NCBI GenBank assembly: GCA_000827265.1 | Contig: KN834749.1 | Location: forward strand, 3,190,818 to 3,254,817 | Reading direction: 5' to 3' | Source of the DNA: Collybiopsis luxurians FD-317 M1 | Lineage: Eukaryota; Basidiomycota; Agaricomycetes; Agaricales; Omphalotaceae | Length of the DNA: 64,000 nt | Part shown: piece after piece, positions 12,401 through 23,460 of the stretch | Numbering within the stretch: the stretch's first letter is position 1 | Layout: every line of letters begins with the position of its first letter | Made by a program: the position numbers and the translations under genes | Notes under the pieces: generated by a model | What the model was told of the DNA's origin: nothing | Seen by the model: only the letters and a program-made list of their open reading frames with translations | Databases searched by the model: none

Positions 12401-12658
12401 AAAATGCACACTTTCTTGGTGATGAAGCAGCATACACCTCTTTCTGTATTTGACCAGAATCAAAATCCATATTTAAGAGAACCATGTTCATTCTTAAAGA
12501 GCAACTTAGTTCAGGAAAGATTATCTGACTATACATTTATTATTGAGCCAGTTCACATAATCTGTCATCTTGCAGTTTATAAACGGCCTGCAGGAATGTA
12601 TGGAATAAGCTGTAATACACTGGCAATTACTTGGTCACTGAATCAGGGCAGACATTAG
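9420..12658 (+). pseudogene. Plavaka/Tnp2-like CACTA transposase with one in-frame TGA
   Basis: Four exons: 9420-9686, 9735-10380, 10428-11837 and 11892-12658. They close in phase to about 1,029 residues. The N-terminus has a Cys cluster (CCCSACRKF), as in Plavaka N-termini. Next comes ILYAGLSHSTANTFLRAV, the hallmark N-terminal helix block, then a zinc-like CPTCFLQYEL segment. The central part has NKTAGKS, LPLEIQFLQENVF and the YYCTYCKSHRENIDDLN Cys motif followed by HTVLGIMHN, matching the DDE-bearing core. The protein ends WSLNQGRH, a typical Plavaka terminus. A TGA at 10131-10133 replaces what should be an ordinary codon; CGA-to-TGA is the simplest explanation. Function: cut-and-paste transposition using the CACTGCC ends. 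The element's own copy is probably inactive. Confidence 0.85.
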
Positions 12659-13405
12659 ATTCAGGTCCCAGTGTTTCAAATATAGTGTCCTTCTTTACTA
12701 TGTCATGATCTACAACACTGCCTCTAATTTCTGTTGTGCTTGTATTAGGTTTGGACTTTGTATACTTGACAGGTGTATCATCACCTATTTGAATACTACT
12801 TGTAGTGCCTCTTGCTTCTGCTCAGGTCGTTTCTACTTGGAATATTGCCTAAGGACTAAATTGTTAATACTACAAATCCAGAAAAGCAGTTAAGTTTGAG
12901 TTTACATATAAGTGGTAAGTGCCAATAATATGTAGCCATCAAAATAAATAGACACAGGCATTGGGTATTTAATTGAGGCAATTGCACAATATACTTTTTT
13001 TTCTACAAAAGTTCCAGTGAAAATCTCATGAAAGGTTACTGAGAACAACCTGCATTTGTTCCAAGATGTGAGAGGCAAGATGGTGATTTAACCTTTTAGC
13101 TCATTTTGGGACAAATTCTTAAGTCATCATTTGTGTATAAGGTAGAGTGAGCTCACAGCCCAAATTATAACATAGTACATGAAATTACATACATCAGACT
13201 CTAATTACCAACAATTCTGACATTTCATCTCTGCCAAGGTACTGAATATAACTTGCTGGTGAAGTGAAATTCAATTTTCGAAGCTTTTTAATGCTAAGCA
13301 CCCTAATAGGCATCTGGCAGAATGCACGGCTGGACTGGCAACATGCCAGTAGCGCCGAGAGGCCAGGTCTTGTGGGACATTTGGTGATCAAGATTTAGAT
13401 CAGTT
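12659..13405. other. 3' noncoding part of the transposon
   Basis: AT-rich sequence between the transposase stop and the right terminal repeat. It holds only short unrelated open frames, probably the transposase 3' UTR and subterminal region. I see no gene. Confidence 0.6.
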
Positions 13406-13487
13406 GATCGCGACTGCCCTTGACACTGCCGAAGACACTGCATTTGAGGCAGTAAAAATTTTACTGTGTGGGCAAATGCAGGCGGTG
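13406..13487 (-). repeat. Right terminal inverted repeat of the CACTA element
   Basis: 82 bp starting GATCGCGACTGCCCT and ending GGCGGTG. It is the inverted partner of 3084-3165 and is followed directly by TGA (13488-13490), the right target-site duplicate. Confidence 0.9.
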
Positions 13488-13915
13488 TGAAGTTGCAGCA
13501 TTCACCTGCACCCATATCTGGCAATATCTCACAAAAAAAATGTACAAAAGAAAAAAACATTGTGTTGGAAATAAACTTTCTCTGTTTTCATTTCACAGAT
13601 TTAAAATGTCATTGCCAGCTAACTAATTTTGCAGGGATAAGGATGTAGCCATGATAATACATTGTAGTAACAGTGACTGTTTCCAAAAGATATATTATTT
13701 TCAGCAGTTAAAAATTGATATTTCGGAAAATTTTGCAAAGTTCGGAGAGGCTACTGGCAGCTATAGTAAGTCATTCAATGTATCAGAAAAGAACATCATA
13801 ACTATGGGAATGAAGATTTGACATTAAGAACATTTGCCTTAGCGAGAGCCACTGGTTGAATATGAATTTATGCATGACACATGAGTATGGAAGGGGACCA
13901 ACAGAATAGAGCTGC
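13488..13915. other. 3' flank of NLR1
   Basis: No gene seen. The part from about 13,790 to 13,915 is recognisably similar to 23,330-23,460, the 3' flank of NLR2 (shared words GGAATGAAGA, TTGCCTTAG, CACTGGTT). The NLR duplication therefore extended at least ~125 bp beyond the stop codon. Confidence 0.6.
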
Positions 13916-16900
13916 TTACCTGTAACATTTAGCCCAATCATTTCCATGCACAAAATTTGCTAGATTCAGGGAGGCAGGGTGAACCTGTGAAATGAGTCGT
14001 CGCATGTGTGGAAACATAAGACATGACTGATATTCAGGGGGAATCCATAAAAAAAGAGATGAGTTTGAATCACAAAACCAGCCATTTGGTGTCAATGTGA
14101 GGTTTGGCTGTGTGGGATGAGAGTAATCATGGCCAGAATGTGTAGGACAGAATGATAGAGAGGGTATTGAAGTCATTGAGATCTGGTTATTGAATGAAAA
14201 TTCCTGCTGTACTGCTTTTGCAATTCCTCTGTCCTCTGCATTCCAGTTTTGTATAAAATGGTCTGAGGACCTAGATAAAATTCTGGTTCCTTTGTGCAAA
14301 GAGGCAACAGGGGAAACTAATATTCCAGGCCCTTGCAGTGGCCATCCCAGGGGTTCACTTATCTCTGCATCCCAAATTCGCACTGAGTTATCCTGAGACC
14401 CAGATACAATTCTTTTCCCATTGGGGGAAAAGGTAACAGATCTAACTTTACTTGTGTGCCCTTGCAATGGTTGTCCGTGGGGTTCCCTTGTCTCTGCATC
14501 CCAGATCCGCACTGACTTATCACTTGACCCAGATATGATTCTCTTTCCATCTGGGGAAAAGGCAACAGAAAAGACTGCATTTTTATGCCCTTTCAATGGC
14601 TCTCTTTGGGGCATCCCTGTCTCTGCATCCCAGATCCGCACTGACTGATCATGGGAACCAGATACAATTCTCATTCCATCTGGGGAAAAGGCAACAGAAT
14701 AGACTGTGTCTTTGTGCCCTTGCAATGGCTCTCCTTGAAGTTTCCCTGTCTCTGCATCCCATATCTGCACTGAGCTATCAGATGATCCAGATACAATTCT
14801 CTTTCCATCTGGGGAAAATGCAACAGATTTAACTTTACTCTTAAGCCCTTGCAATGGCTGTCCATGGAGTTCCCCTGTCTCTGCATCCCAGATCTTCACT
14901 GACTTATCATCTGATGCAGATACAATTCTCTTTCCATCTGGAGAAAAGGCAACAGAATTGACTGGACCTGTGTGCCCTTTCAATGGCTGTCCATGGGGTT
15001 CTCCTGTCTCTGCATCCCAGATCTGCACTGACTTATCAGCTGATCCAGATACAATCCTTTTTTCATCTGGTGAAAAGGCAACAGATCGAACTGTTCTTGT
15101 GTGCCCTTGCAATAGCTGTCCTTGGGGCTCCCTTGTCTCTGCATCCCAGATTTGCACTGACCCATCCAATGACCCAGATACAATTCTCTTTCCATCTGGG
15201 GAAAAAGCAACTGACAATGCCCAGCTTCTGTGACCTTGCAATGGCTGTCCTTGAGGTTTCCCTGTCTCTGTATCCCAGATCCACACTGAGTGATCATCTG
15301 ACCCAGATACAATTGTCTTTCCATCTGGGGAAAAAGCAACACAATTAACTTCACATGTGTGCCCTTGCAATGGCTGTCCATGGGGTTCCCCTGTCTCTGC
15401 ATCCCAGATCTTCACTGACTTATCATCTGATGCAGATACAATTCTCTTTCCATCTGGGGAAAAGGCAACAGAATTGACTGTACCTGTGTGCCCTTTCAAT
15501 GGCTGTCCTAAGGGCTCCCCTGTCTCTGCATCCCAGATCTGCACTGTAGCATCCTTTGACCCAGATACAATTCTTTTTCCATCTGGAGAAAAGGCAACTG
15601 AGCAAACTGGCCCTGTATGTTTTTGCAGTATGGCTTGCAAATGTGGCCAATTGACCCTATGACCATCACACACATCCAGCAGATTGCTGAATTGGGATAC
15701 ATATAGTTCTTGGAGCTTGGAGCTCTGTGGAATAAATGGCAATGCTGATATATATATATGTGGTGTTGATTCAGCTAAAACTTTCCCAAAGACAAAGAGA
15801 AACAATTTTATTTCTTGCCCAACTGTTTTCAATTCTTCACAAAATCCTGATAGAGTCTATTGTAGCACTTAGTATTACTTATTTGACCTATGTTCTCCAT
15901 GGCACATACCTTCTCCATTTGCTGTATCCATTCCATCATATTTGATATGCTTCTTGAAATTATGCTAACTCTATTCAGGATACTAATCACCTCCATCCAG
16001 TAGAGTGAAAATTCAGAGCAGATGAATTCCTGTAGGAGGGACTTTATACTATCAGTAGATTGAATAGTTGACAAATGAAGGTCCCAGTGGCAACAGGCAT
16101 ATATGAGCTCTGGTTGAAGACCTTCTATCTTTTTTGGAAGGTCTTTCACTTGAGAGTTGCATACATGGGAACTTTCCAAGTCACACATATTGAAATGTAA
16201 TCTCTCTGTCATCAGTCCAATAGTGCCCAGTGTCATAATCCTATGCCCCTCATATATATCTACAGCATATTCCCCACTTCTATTTTTGTCTAAGAGGAAA
16301 TCCCGGATTGAGGTGTGGACAGGCCGAACAGGTATATTAAGTTCATGCACACCAGTAAAGAGAGATCCAAGGTATTTAACCACATCATTTACTTTTGGTC
16401 CACCTTGCTCCTCTTTTGCATTGTTATTTTTCTCTAATCCCTTATCATCTTCTATTCCGCTGTCATTTTTCTCTGACCAATTATCATCTTCCTCTGTTTC
16501 ACTGGTATCTCTCTCTGACCAGTGATCATCTTCTTCTGTCTTACTGTCATCTTTCCCTGACCAATTATCATCTTTCTTTGTCTTATTATTATCTTTACTC
16601 TTTCTATACCATGCTGACTGAAGCCTTTGTAGTGACCACTGTGAAAGAGGCTCAAAAGATGCTAGAAGCTGGGAAACCACTTGTTTGTACTCTTCCATGG
16701 CTTGAGCATCAATTTTTTCCTTCAGAATAGACTTGTATAGAAGATCCAGTGGATATTTCCCACTATGTTTAGGAGTAAGTTGCATGTATTTTTTGAATAA
16801 CTCCTTGGTATTACTGCCCATTGTATCCTTACACAACTCCTTGCACACCATAGCTGCCCATTGAAATAATCCTTCAGCCTTTTTAGCAAGTCTTTTGCAT

Positions 16901-18770
16901 TGGCTTTTACTGATTTGCTCTCTCTTGTTTGCCTTTTTAATGCAATTACATACATACTCAAATATATCCTCTTCAGTATTCTCCAGATTTTCCATATGTT
17001 GAATCTCGAGATGATTTGACTTTTTACCCAGATGCTTTTGAATATCCTGCTCCAACCGGGATGTCAGAAAAATATGAAAATTCTTGGGAAGATTGTGTTT
17101 GCCATTCAGCAATAAAGAGATTAATTTATCTCTTGTGCTATTTGATTCCTGTTCCCCACTTTCATCAAGTGCATCCAAAACAATAACTATGTTTCTCCAT
17201 TCATTAACATTTTTGGCTGGTGTGAGAATGAGCTTTTTCCATTGCTCTTCTAAACTAGGATCACGCAAGATGTCTGGATCATCCTGCAAAACTTTTATCA
17301 AAGCCTCTCCAAAATCTGGAATATCTTTTCCCAAGTCATATGCAATAGTTTGCAGGGCCCGAATTGGGGTCCTCTCTGCAGCAAATGTGCGATCAAAAGC
17401 AAAAAATGCTCCAAGATGGACTTTGTCCATTTTCTTAAATTTCTTTCCAATAATATGGCTAATGGCAGATTTGCCTGTGCCAGCTGGCCCACAAAGGAGA
17501 AACACTTGTGGAACATCATTTTCAGTGGTCAATATCCACTGAGATATTTTTGTTATGATTTGAACTCTGGTTCCCTCCAGACAGGTTTTGTCACTGTTAA
17601 TGTAAGCAGTTTTAACAGGATTCAATTTTTTCTCAAGGATTTCTCCCAATGGAGTTGTGGCTATGTAAGGAAAATTTTAAGCATTAAAGACATCCTGAAA
17701 TCTAGCCACCCCTTACATTTTTCAAAGTACTCATTTATTTGAAGAATGATTTCTTTTTGTTGATTGAGTAATGTCTCTTGATTTTGCAGCACTGCATCAA
17801 AGGTCAGCCTTTTGCAAATCATAAGTGAATTATAGTTAAATACTTGTTGCATGTGCTCCAAAAATTTCCTTAGCCATGGCTGCATTCACCAGATCTCTCA
17901 CTTGTTGCATGAGTCCATGAAGGCGGTCATTGTCAATTTGCAATTTATTGGAGCCTTTCAATGCCTCAATAAAAAGCTCTATATTGTAATGATGCATGAA
18001 CTATCAGATATTTTTCAAAAATAAAGGAAAAATCACACACTGATTCTTCCTTTTCCACTGCCTTTACCAATCATCTTCATTGCAGCATAAGCAACTTCAA
18101 TGGTATGGGCAAATATAGCAAGAACTATTTTATAGAATGCAGTTCCCATTTTTGCACGAAATGGCAATACCATTGAGACTGGCTCAAGAAAATTCTGCAA
18201 GTCCTTGAAAAAATCATTGAGACTGTCAAACCATCCACTAACTCCCTGTGTGGCCTATATAAAGTCTGAGAATAGAAAAAAATATATAGGTCAAATACTA
18301 CCAACCCTTAACAGCACACTAAAGGCTACAAAGATGGTTTTGCCACCAGGTACAATTGGCTGAAGTATATCAGGCAATGTCAGCTGCTATATAATTATAA
18401 AGTGAGGCACTATACATACAAAGTGTCCCGCAAGCTCTGCAAGCGCATCACTAAAGGGGAGGAAAAATGCTACAGCTGGCTTTAAACAATTTTCCCGCAG
18501 GGCCTTCCACTTGCTATTACCATCTCGAGTAGCTTGGAACTTTTCGGGAAGGTGTTTGTCCAAGATGTCGCAAATCTTCCCCACAGAATCGCAGCCATTC
18601 ATATCCTGGAGAATGGCATCCCATTCCGGGATCTTAACTCCCCTGCCATCTTTGAACTTTTTGACAGCTTCCTGCAAAAGCCTGGTAAGTTCTTCAGTCG
18701 CGGGATCGACGGCTTGAGGAGGAGGTGCTGCTATAGCTGCCGGGGCCAAGTTGGAAGTAATAGATGCCAT
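13916..18770 (-). CDS. NLR1: Goodbye-NACHT-WD40 STAND protein, intact, 1,506 aa
   Basis: Seven exons on minus: 18770-18420, 18359-18306, 18254-18041, 17978-17844, 17791-17717, 17660-15910 and 15856-13916. All phases close. Residues 1 to ~275 form a Goodbye-like fungal STAND N-terminal domain (WDAIL..CDS..ICDIL.., LKPAV, VPGGKTIFVAF). The NACHT part has P-loop GPAGTGKS near residues 334-341 and Walker B IVIVLDALDESG near 434-445. An acidic linker with 14-residue tandem repeats precedes a region with RPVHTSIRDFLLD. From about residue 939 come ten good WD40 repeats and one degenerate repeat, each 43 residues, then a C-terminal tail with LFLWIPPEYQSCLMFPHM. Family role: ligand-triggered NTPase oligomerisation in non-self recognition. 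The start at MAS is conserved in the paralogs. The stop lies in TACAGGTAAG, which could also be a splice donor, so a further short exon is possible. Confidence 0.9.
14250..15625 (-). repeat. WD40-encoding tandem array of NLR1, 129-bp unit, ~11 copies
   Basis: Each unit encodes a 43-residue blade of the pattern GHT--V-SVAFSPDGKRIVSG, then S-D-SV-IWDAETGEP-GQPL. Blades 2 and 6 differ at only two of 43 residues, much closer than other pairs. The last unit is degenerate (LVSPVASLHKG). Such high similarity among units is characteristic of the NWD recognition genes. Confidence 0.9.
16471..16596 (-). repeat. 42-bp minisatellite in the NLR1 linker
   Basis: Units begin at 16471, 16513 and 16555 with CTGACCA and a 42-bp spacing. 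They encode a 14-residue acidic repeat (DDNWSGKDDSKTEE type). NLR2 has a shortened version near 24,620-24,750. NLR3 and NLR4 have only a short acidic stretch at the same place. The linker length is therefore variable among paralogs. Confidence 0.8.
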
Positions 18771-18899
18771 TTGGATTGGTAAGCGATGAGCGATGAGTTT
18801 TCGAGCGTAAGCGATGATAGTGGTCAAAGCTTAAGAGGAAAACGTCACCGTGATACCTGCTCTGTATTTATGTGATACGGAAAGCGATTAGCCGATGAT
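18771..18899 (-). promoter_or_regulatory. NLR1 promoter with a block conserved among the paralogs
   Basis: A block around 18858-18896 reads on the plus strand CTGCTCTGTATTTATG..ACGG and then AGCGATTAGCCGATG. Very similar blocks lie upstream of NLR2 (27004-27044) and NLR3 (39369-39395, with TATATATA). It sits 65-105 bp upstream of each ATG and looks like a TATA-containing core promoter. NLR4 lacks an obvious copy. Confidence 0.5.
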
Positions 18900-19472
18900 A
18901 TCGGTACAATAGAGCCATGTCGTGTTTACAACGCGTGTATAAATCGGTTGTGACCGCTTTCTCGGCGTTCGCCTAGCGCCCATCTCCCTACGGCGGCTGC
19001 CGCGGTCTTAGTCTTCAGTTTGTTACCCACCCACTTGTATCAGCAAGCCCCATTTAAATTCTGTGCTTTTCATGTCCAGCTGGCTAGCTGACCGCCTATG
19101 TTATGTCAGGAGCTGAGCCGCGTTTTCACTCCCCTCTCGATCCTACCCAGCTAGGTCGATATCGATCTATCAATACAATATAGAGTCATGGGGTCATGTC
19201 AAGTCGTGTTGAGAGACGGCATTGGGCGCTTTTTCGGCTCTCGCCTAGCGCCCATCTCCTTCTCCCGCACGTCCCACCAATCCTCTTAATAGACTTGTCC
19301 AGTGTTCTAAAACTTTTTTTTTGGTTACCCACCCACTCGTATCGGCCAAGTCCCGGGGACCCTTTGAGTTCGGATTTCTCTGCTTCTTATATCCAGCTCG
19401 CAAGCCGACCACCTATTTTCAGCAGTTGAGCCGCGCTTTCACGCGTCCCTACCTCGGTTCTACCCAGCTTGT
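18900..19472. repeat. Tandem duplication (~290 bp x 2) upstream of NLR1
   Basis: About 18900-19155 and 19170-19472 share, in the same order: a GTCGTGTT block, a TTCGCCTAGCGCCCATCTCC-type block, GTTACCCACCCACT, a CCAGCT-GC-AGC-GACC block and ends near TACCCAGCT. Divergence is considerable. One related single copy occurs near 27,850-28,095 in the second spacer. Confidence 0.7.
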
Positions 19473-21450
19473 ATCCCTTTGTTCTCTATGTTTCCCGCAG
19501 CACAAGCGGCAGCTGCATACTCACTCGTTGAAAGCAAAATTTCTGACCGGTTATTTCTGTTGAATATGGATATCACTGCACGTGTTGGAAGGAACGGTCG
19601 TCAATGCGTCGAAGCGGTATATATCAATTCCATATCACCCTTTTATCTTCCTCACTGTCACTCTCTACTCCGCCGCGTCAAGCCATGTTCCTCGGTGCCA
19701 GGATGATGCTGGGCTTCAGCTCCGTCGTGTTGAATTTGGTCTAGACGTTGCTTAGAAGGTGGGGACTAGACGAGTCGAACAACTTGTAATTTTGTATCAC
19801 TTATATGAACTCTCGCTTTATTCACGTCCAGACTTTCATTAATGTCCCTCATCTAGACATGGCGGGTCACTCCTCAATTCGAGGTCCAAGCCGTTATCGC
19901 AGTCCTCTGCATTATCATTCGTCATCTCCCAATGCCCACCCTCATTCCTCTTGCCTCTTGGAGGCTCTCTGCTTAACACAGGCGATGCCAGCGCGGCTCA
20001 TCCTCCATTCAAGGCTTCCCTCGCCTTATCCGCAAGTTTCTTCTGATGGAAATCGATTTGGCAGAGCAGCGATGGAGACAGGGGAATGACTGAGGTTGGG
20101 ACGTGTTCATCGATCATTCTCGAATGGCCGAGCACAAAAGGTGTAGGTTCTGGTTTTACCTTTCAAAGTATAAACAATGCCTTATCACATTCTGTACATC
20201 CCACTTATCCACTAGGCATTTCTCCACATTGATTCTTTCAATTTTTCCCTTGCTTTGGCACCATCCGCTCCTCATTGTTTACAGCCCCAAATCAGGACGT
20301 CCCTCTCTTTCTCCACTCCTTGGACCTCTTCTCTAGTTTGGACTCTCCGGTCTGCCTTCTATCTGCCCTTCTATCACTCGTACTCGTTCTGTCTGCTCTG
20401 TTAACGCTACGTGATGACACTATTCAAAGTTTCATCCATTTGGATTCATCACCGGCGGTCCGGCTTCTGCAGCAGACATTCGTCCTCGACCCTGGTCTCC
20501 TTATGATGTCCTATACCGGCCTACATCAGAGACTGTTGGGTCATTGCCTGATGTATATCATTGTTCCCATCCACGCAAGAGTGTGAGGAAGAATGAGGGC
20601 TTATGGTCAAGCTTGGGTAGGGGCTTCTGTATCGCCAGGCAAGCAACTTATACCTTCGGTGGGAGGTGGAGACGGGACGACCATGTCGTCGCTGTCAGTA
20701 GGAAACGGAGAAGTCATAACAGACGGACTCGCTTCGTCATACGAATAGCTCGGAATATTTCCGCCTGTTCATGCACGATGCGATAGGGGCACCTCATCTT
20801 GGATGCCTTCTAGATACTCGGATGCGCTTAGGAATCAGTTGAACGTCCTGGCAAATCCTATCCTCGAAACAGCTTTTACATCTTCCCCGCGCCTTTCTCA
20901 TTCTCCACCGATTTCGGCTCCCCTCCACTTTGAGCATTCACTATTACGAGGAACGCGTTCACTTTGACCGATCTCTGTAGTGGTAGGGCCAGTAACGGCG
21001 ATTGCTTTTACTCCAGTCTCAGGTCACGTGCAGGACGAGCTCTTAAATACCAAACCAGGAACCATTCTGGATGAAGTGCGTCTGGAGGGATGGCCATGGG
21101 CAAATCAAATGATAGAAAGATGCGATTTGATCTTACGGACGGTGCTCAAGTTGTACGCGTTATTACTTTTCCCCCATTTAAATTACTAATGTCCTCTCCC
21201 CCTCTTCTTTTATTGTATTGCCTCTCACTTCTCACTTCTCGCTTCCACCGACTAGGCACGTACAACCGAACGCAAAACTTTCAAGTCATTGCCCCACTCT
21301 TCAAGCTTTCTGTGCGCAGCTCCACTGACGCTGGGGACTGCGCTCCCCATTCTAATCCGTCGCAGTCGACTCTAATACGAGTAGCGCTTACAGGTCGCCA
21401 GCGAGCTCGCCCCAGCTCCTCGTCGCCTGACGCCTATTGTTGAGGGCAGG
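18900..21450. repeat. Spacer copy 1 (paralogous to ~27,850-29,840), no confirmed gene
   Basis: Long collinear similarity with the DNA upstream of NLR2. Examples are GGCAGCTGCATACTCA at ~19,510 and ~28,130, and GTGCCAGGATGATGCT at ~19,697 and ~28,338. Blocks around 20,640-20,960 match 29,290-29,610. No family-level protein is recognisable. A short frame at 19,479 (FPAAQAAAAYSLVE) is partly conserved at 28,108 (VPASQAAAAYSIVE) and could be a remnant exon. Otherwise it looks like decaying intergenic DNA copied with the NLR. Confidence 0.7.
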
Positions 21451-21612
21451 AAGTTGGGGAAAGAGGTCAAGGTCGATCCCGGAACCGTCCCTCTCACTGG
21501 AACGTTTACAGTGCTGTTCGGCTCTTTGTCCAAAAGCTTGGCGTCGTTGTTTGCGTCGCCGTCACCACTCGTTGAGCGGGTACATTCAAGCTTATTTTGT
21601 CGGCTACATGGG

Positions 21613-22900
21613 CCTAGGACCCGAAGACGAAGACGTCGCTTCAAGGGGTTGCGGCAGTGTTACATGAAGTGAGTCTCGCAATGATTTTCCACTCGTTTTT
21701 CAACTAATCTTTGATTTAGAACGCAAATTTCACAGTTGTCGACCACGTCATGGTTCCTCTTTACCGCTCCAATAATCACCAAACATTTCCCTCAATAATC
21801 GAATAACCACACCCAGGAGGATGAATCGTCTCTTGCTTCGTTTGTGGCCGCACTGCGCCGTGAGCCTAATCTGGGGTCTCCGGGGCTGCGACGATAAGAA
21901 GATCGCATATGGAAATTATTCCAGCCCAAGCGACTAACTCGCCGGAGTCTAGAAATTATGAGTAGTGAGGCACTTGGGGTGCTCTGGAGGCCGACAGGTA
22001 AGCTGGAGGAGCACTTTCAAGAAGCTGCTCATTGACATTTGACGTTTAACAGATCTCCAACGATAATGAAAGTCAAAGGTATAGATATTCGAATGAGCAC
22101 CCGTTCNNNNNNNNNNNNNNNNNNNNNNNNNNNNNNNNNNNNNNNNNNNNNNNNNNNNNNNNNNNNNNNNNNNNNNNNNNNNNNNNNCGGGGCTGCGACG
22201 ATAAGAAGATCGCATATGGAAATTATTCCAGCCCAAGCGACTAACTCGCCGGAGTCTAGAAATTATGAGTAGTGAGGCACTTGGGGTGCTCTGGAGGCCG
22301 ACAGGTAAGCTGGAGGAGCACTTTCAAGAAGCTGCTCATTGACATTTGACGTTTAACAGATCTCCAACGATAATGAAAGTCAAAGGTATAGATATTCGAA
22401 TGAGCACCCGTTCGACCAACATTATGTAAATCATCTCCTCGAAGTGTCAAGTCAGTGATGAGACTCTGGAACGGACTGGGTTTCTTAGGTATGTGTCGAA
22501 CGTGTATCGTTCGAAGCAGTTGAATGAGGATCAGCTTTTGGTGAGTCGTTTTCGTGGGTGTTAGCTTTGTGTATTGCTTCTGACTGGCAACTTACCTTCC
22601 TATCACGCGTTGAAAAGGGGATCCCTGTGCTATATCCCATATGGGGTACCCTCGCATGGATGGATTCTAGGGTGTAGTTCTGGAGACGAGTGTCCGACTT
22701 TGATTTTTAATTGAACCTGGACGCGAAGTCGACGAGTGCTGAAATATATATTTTGTGTTCCGTCAGCAGAAGTATTCGAGTTGTTTCATATGGTACATAT
22801 GTTGCGGAACCCTCCGATTTACTTGAATCCTGTTCTTCCTACGTACTGGCCTTCAGAAACGGCGATGGCAGCTGTAAACGAGTATTTATCTTTGTTGATA
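21613..22900. repeat. Right copy of the repeat at the window start
   Basis: Starts CTAGGACCCGAAGACGAAG exactly as base 1 and stays nearly identical up to the equivalent of position ~790, then diverges. It is interrupted by an N gap and a local self-duplication (see the gap entry). No protein recognised. Confidence 0.85.
22107..22187. other. Assembly gap (81 N) with duplicated flanks
   Basis: 81 N bases. The 226 bp before the gap (21881-22106) recur directly after it (22188-22413). This is what two contig ends that should have been merged look like. The real sequence is probably continuous, with no gap and one copy of the 226 bp, as in the copy at the window start (271-496). Confidence 0.85.
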
Positions 22901-23460
22901 TCTTTTGCATTATTTTTTACGCAGTTTATGTTAGCACATTGAATGGGTGATGAAAAGAAAACCCCATAAACTATGGGATTCACGCTCAACGATCAAGGAC
23001 AAGGACGCAAATTTGAAGGGAAGTTGACATGTGTGTGTTTCGCAGAGGGAAATATAGGTACGCTCGCTTGGTGGTCATTGATAGGTTCAAGCGACAAGTT
23101 TGCTGCCTCGTTTAAATGACTCACAATATCGTCACCCGTCCAGCTCCGGTGTGATGGGCCTTTGCCCCAGATCATGGCAAGGATTGAACATTTTCAATGG
23201 GTCAGTAATGGAGATGGTAAAAACTAAACTCTTTGGGAAAGGCTAGCTTAACAGTGGTTATTAGTACCTCAGATGAGTAGAACAACAGATAGGACTCCTA
23301 AAAATATCGGATATTTTATTTCAAGTTGGGATAAGTGCATAGACATGATGCCTATAGGAATGAAGACTTGGTACAATGGATAATTGCCTTAGTGAAAGCT
23401 ACTGGTTTAAAACAAATTGAGTCATGACTTGTGAAAATGGGGATATCAGAATGGAGCAAC
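22900..23460. other. Sequence between the repeat and NLR2, no gene seen
   Basis: Only short unrelated open frames. The part from ~23,330 resembles the 3' flank of NLR1 and so belongs to the duplicated NLR unit. Confidence 0.5.

Larger units (their letters stand above)
3084..13487. mobile_element. Complete CACTA (Plavaka-type) DNA transposon, 10.4 kb
   Basis: The left end starts CACTGCCTGCATTTACCCAC. The right end is its inverted counterpart, ending in GGCGGTG (reverse complement CACCGCC). The 82-bp ends align across their whole length when one is reverse-complemented. Both ends are flanked by TGA (3081-3083 and 13488-13490), a 3-bp target duplication as expected for CACTA elements. Inside are a Plavaka/Tnp2-like transposase on plus (9420-12658) and two further genes, one divergent (3410-6077, minus) and one co-directional (7207-8953, plus). 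All three carry in-frame TGA codons, so this copy is probably non-autonomous now. The good ends and 3-bp duplication argue for a fairly recent insertion beside NLR1. Confidence 0.9.

Noticed and set aside
3084..13487. KDZ (Kyakuja-Dileera-Zisupton) element
   Set aside because: The CACTGCC ends, 3-bp target duplication and Plavaka-type N-terminal and C-terminal signatures fit CACTA/Plavaka.
13905..13925. Splice donor (CAG/GTAAGC) at the NLR1 stop codon, suggesting another exon
   Set aside because: NLR3 ends naturally at the same place (WARCHA, then stop) without a donor. I saw no convincing downstream exon, so the stop is kept; noted as uncertain.
14190..15662. Series of open frames on the plus strand across the WD40 array with repeated Cys/Pro motifs
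   Set aside because: They are antisense shadows of the 129-bp repeats, keeping their periodicity only because the coding strand is repetitive.
20103..21672. Several plus-strand frames of 70-117 codons in the spacer
   Set aside because: They are not kept as proteins in the second spacer copy; frames shift and stops fall inside the matching blocks.
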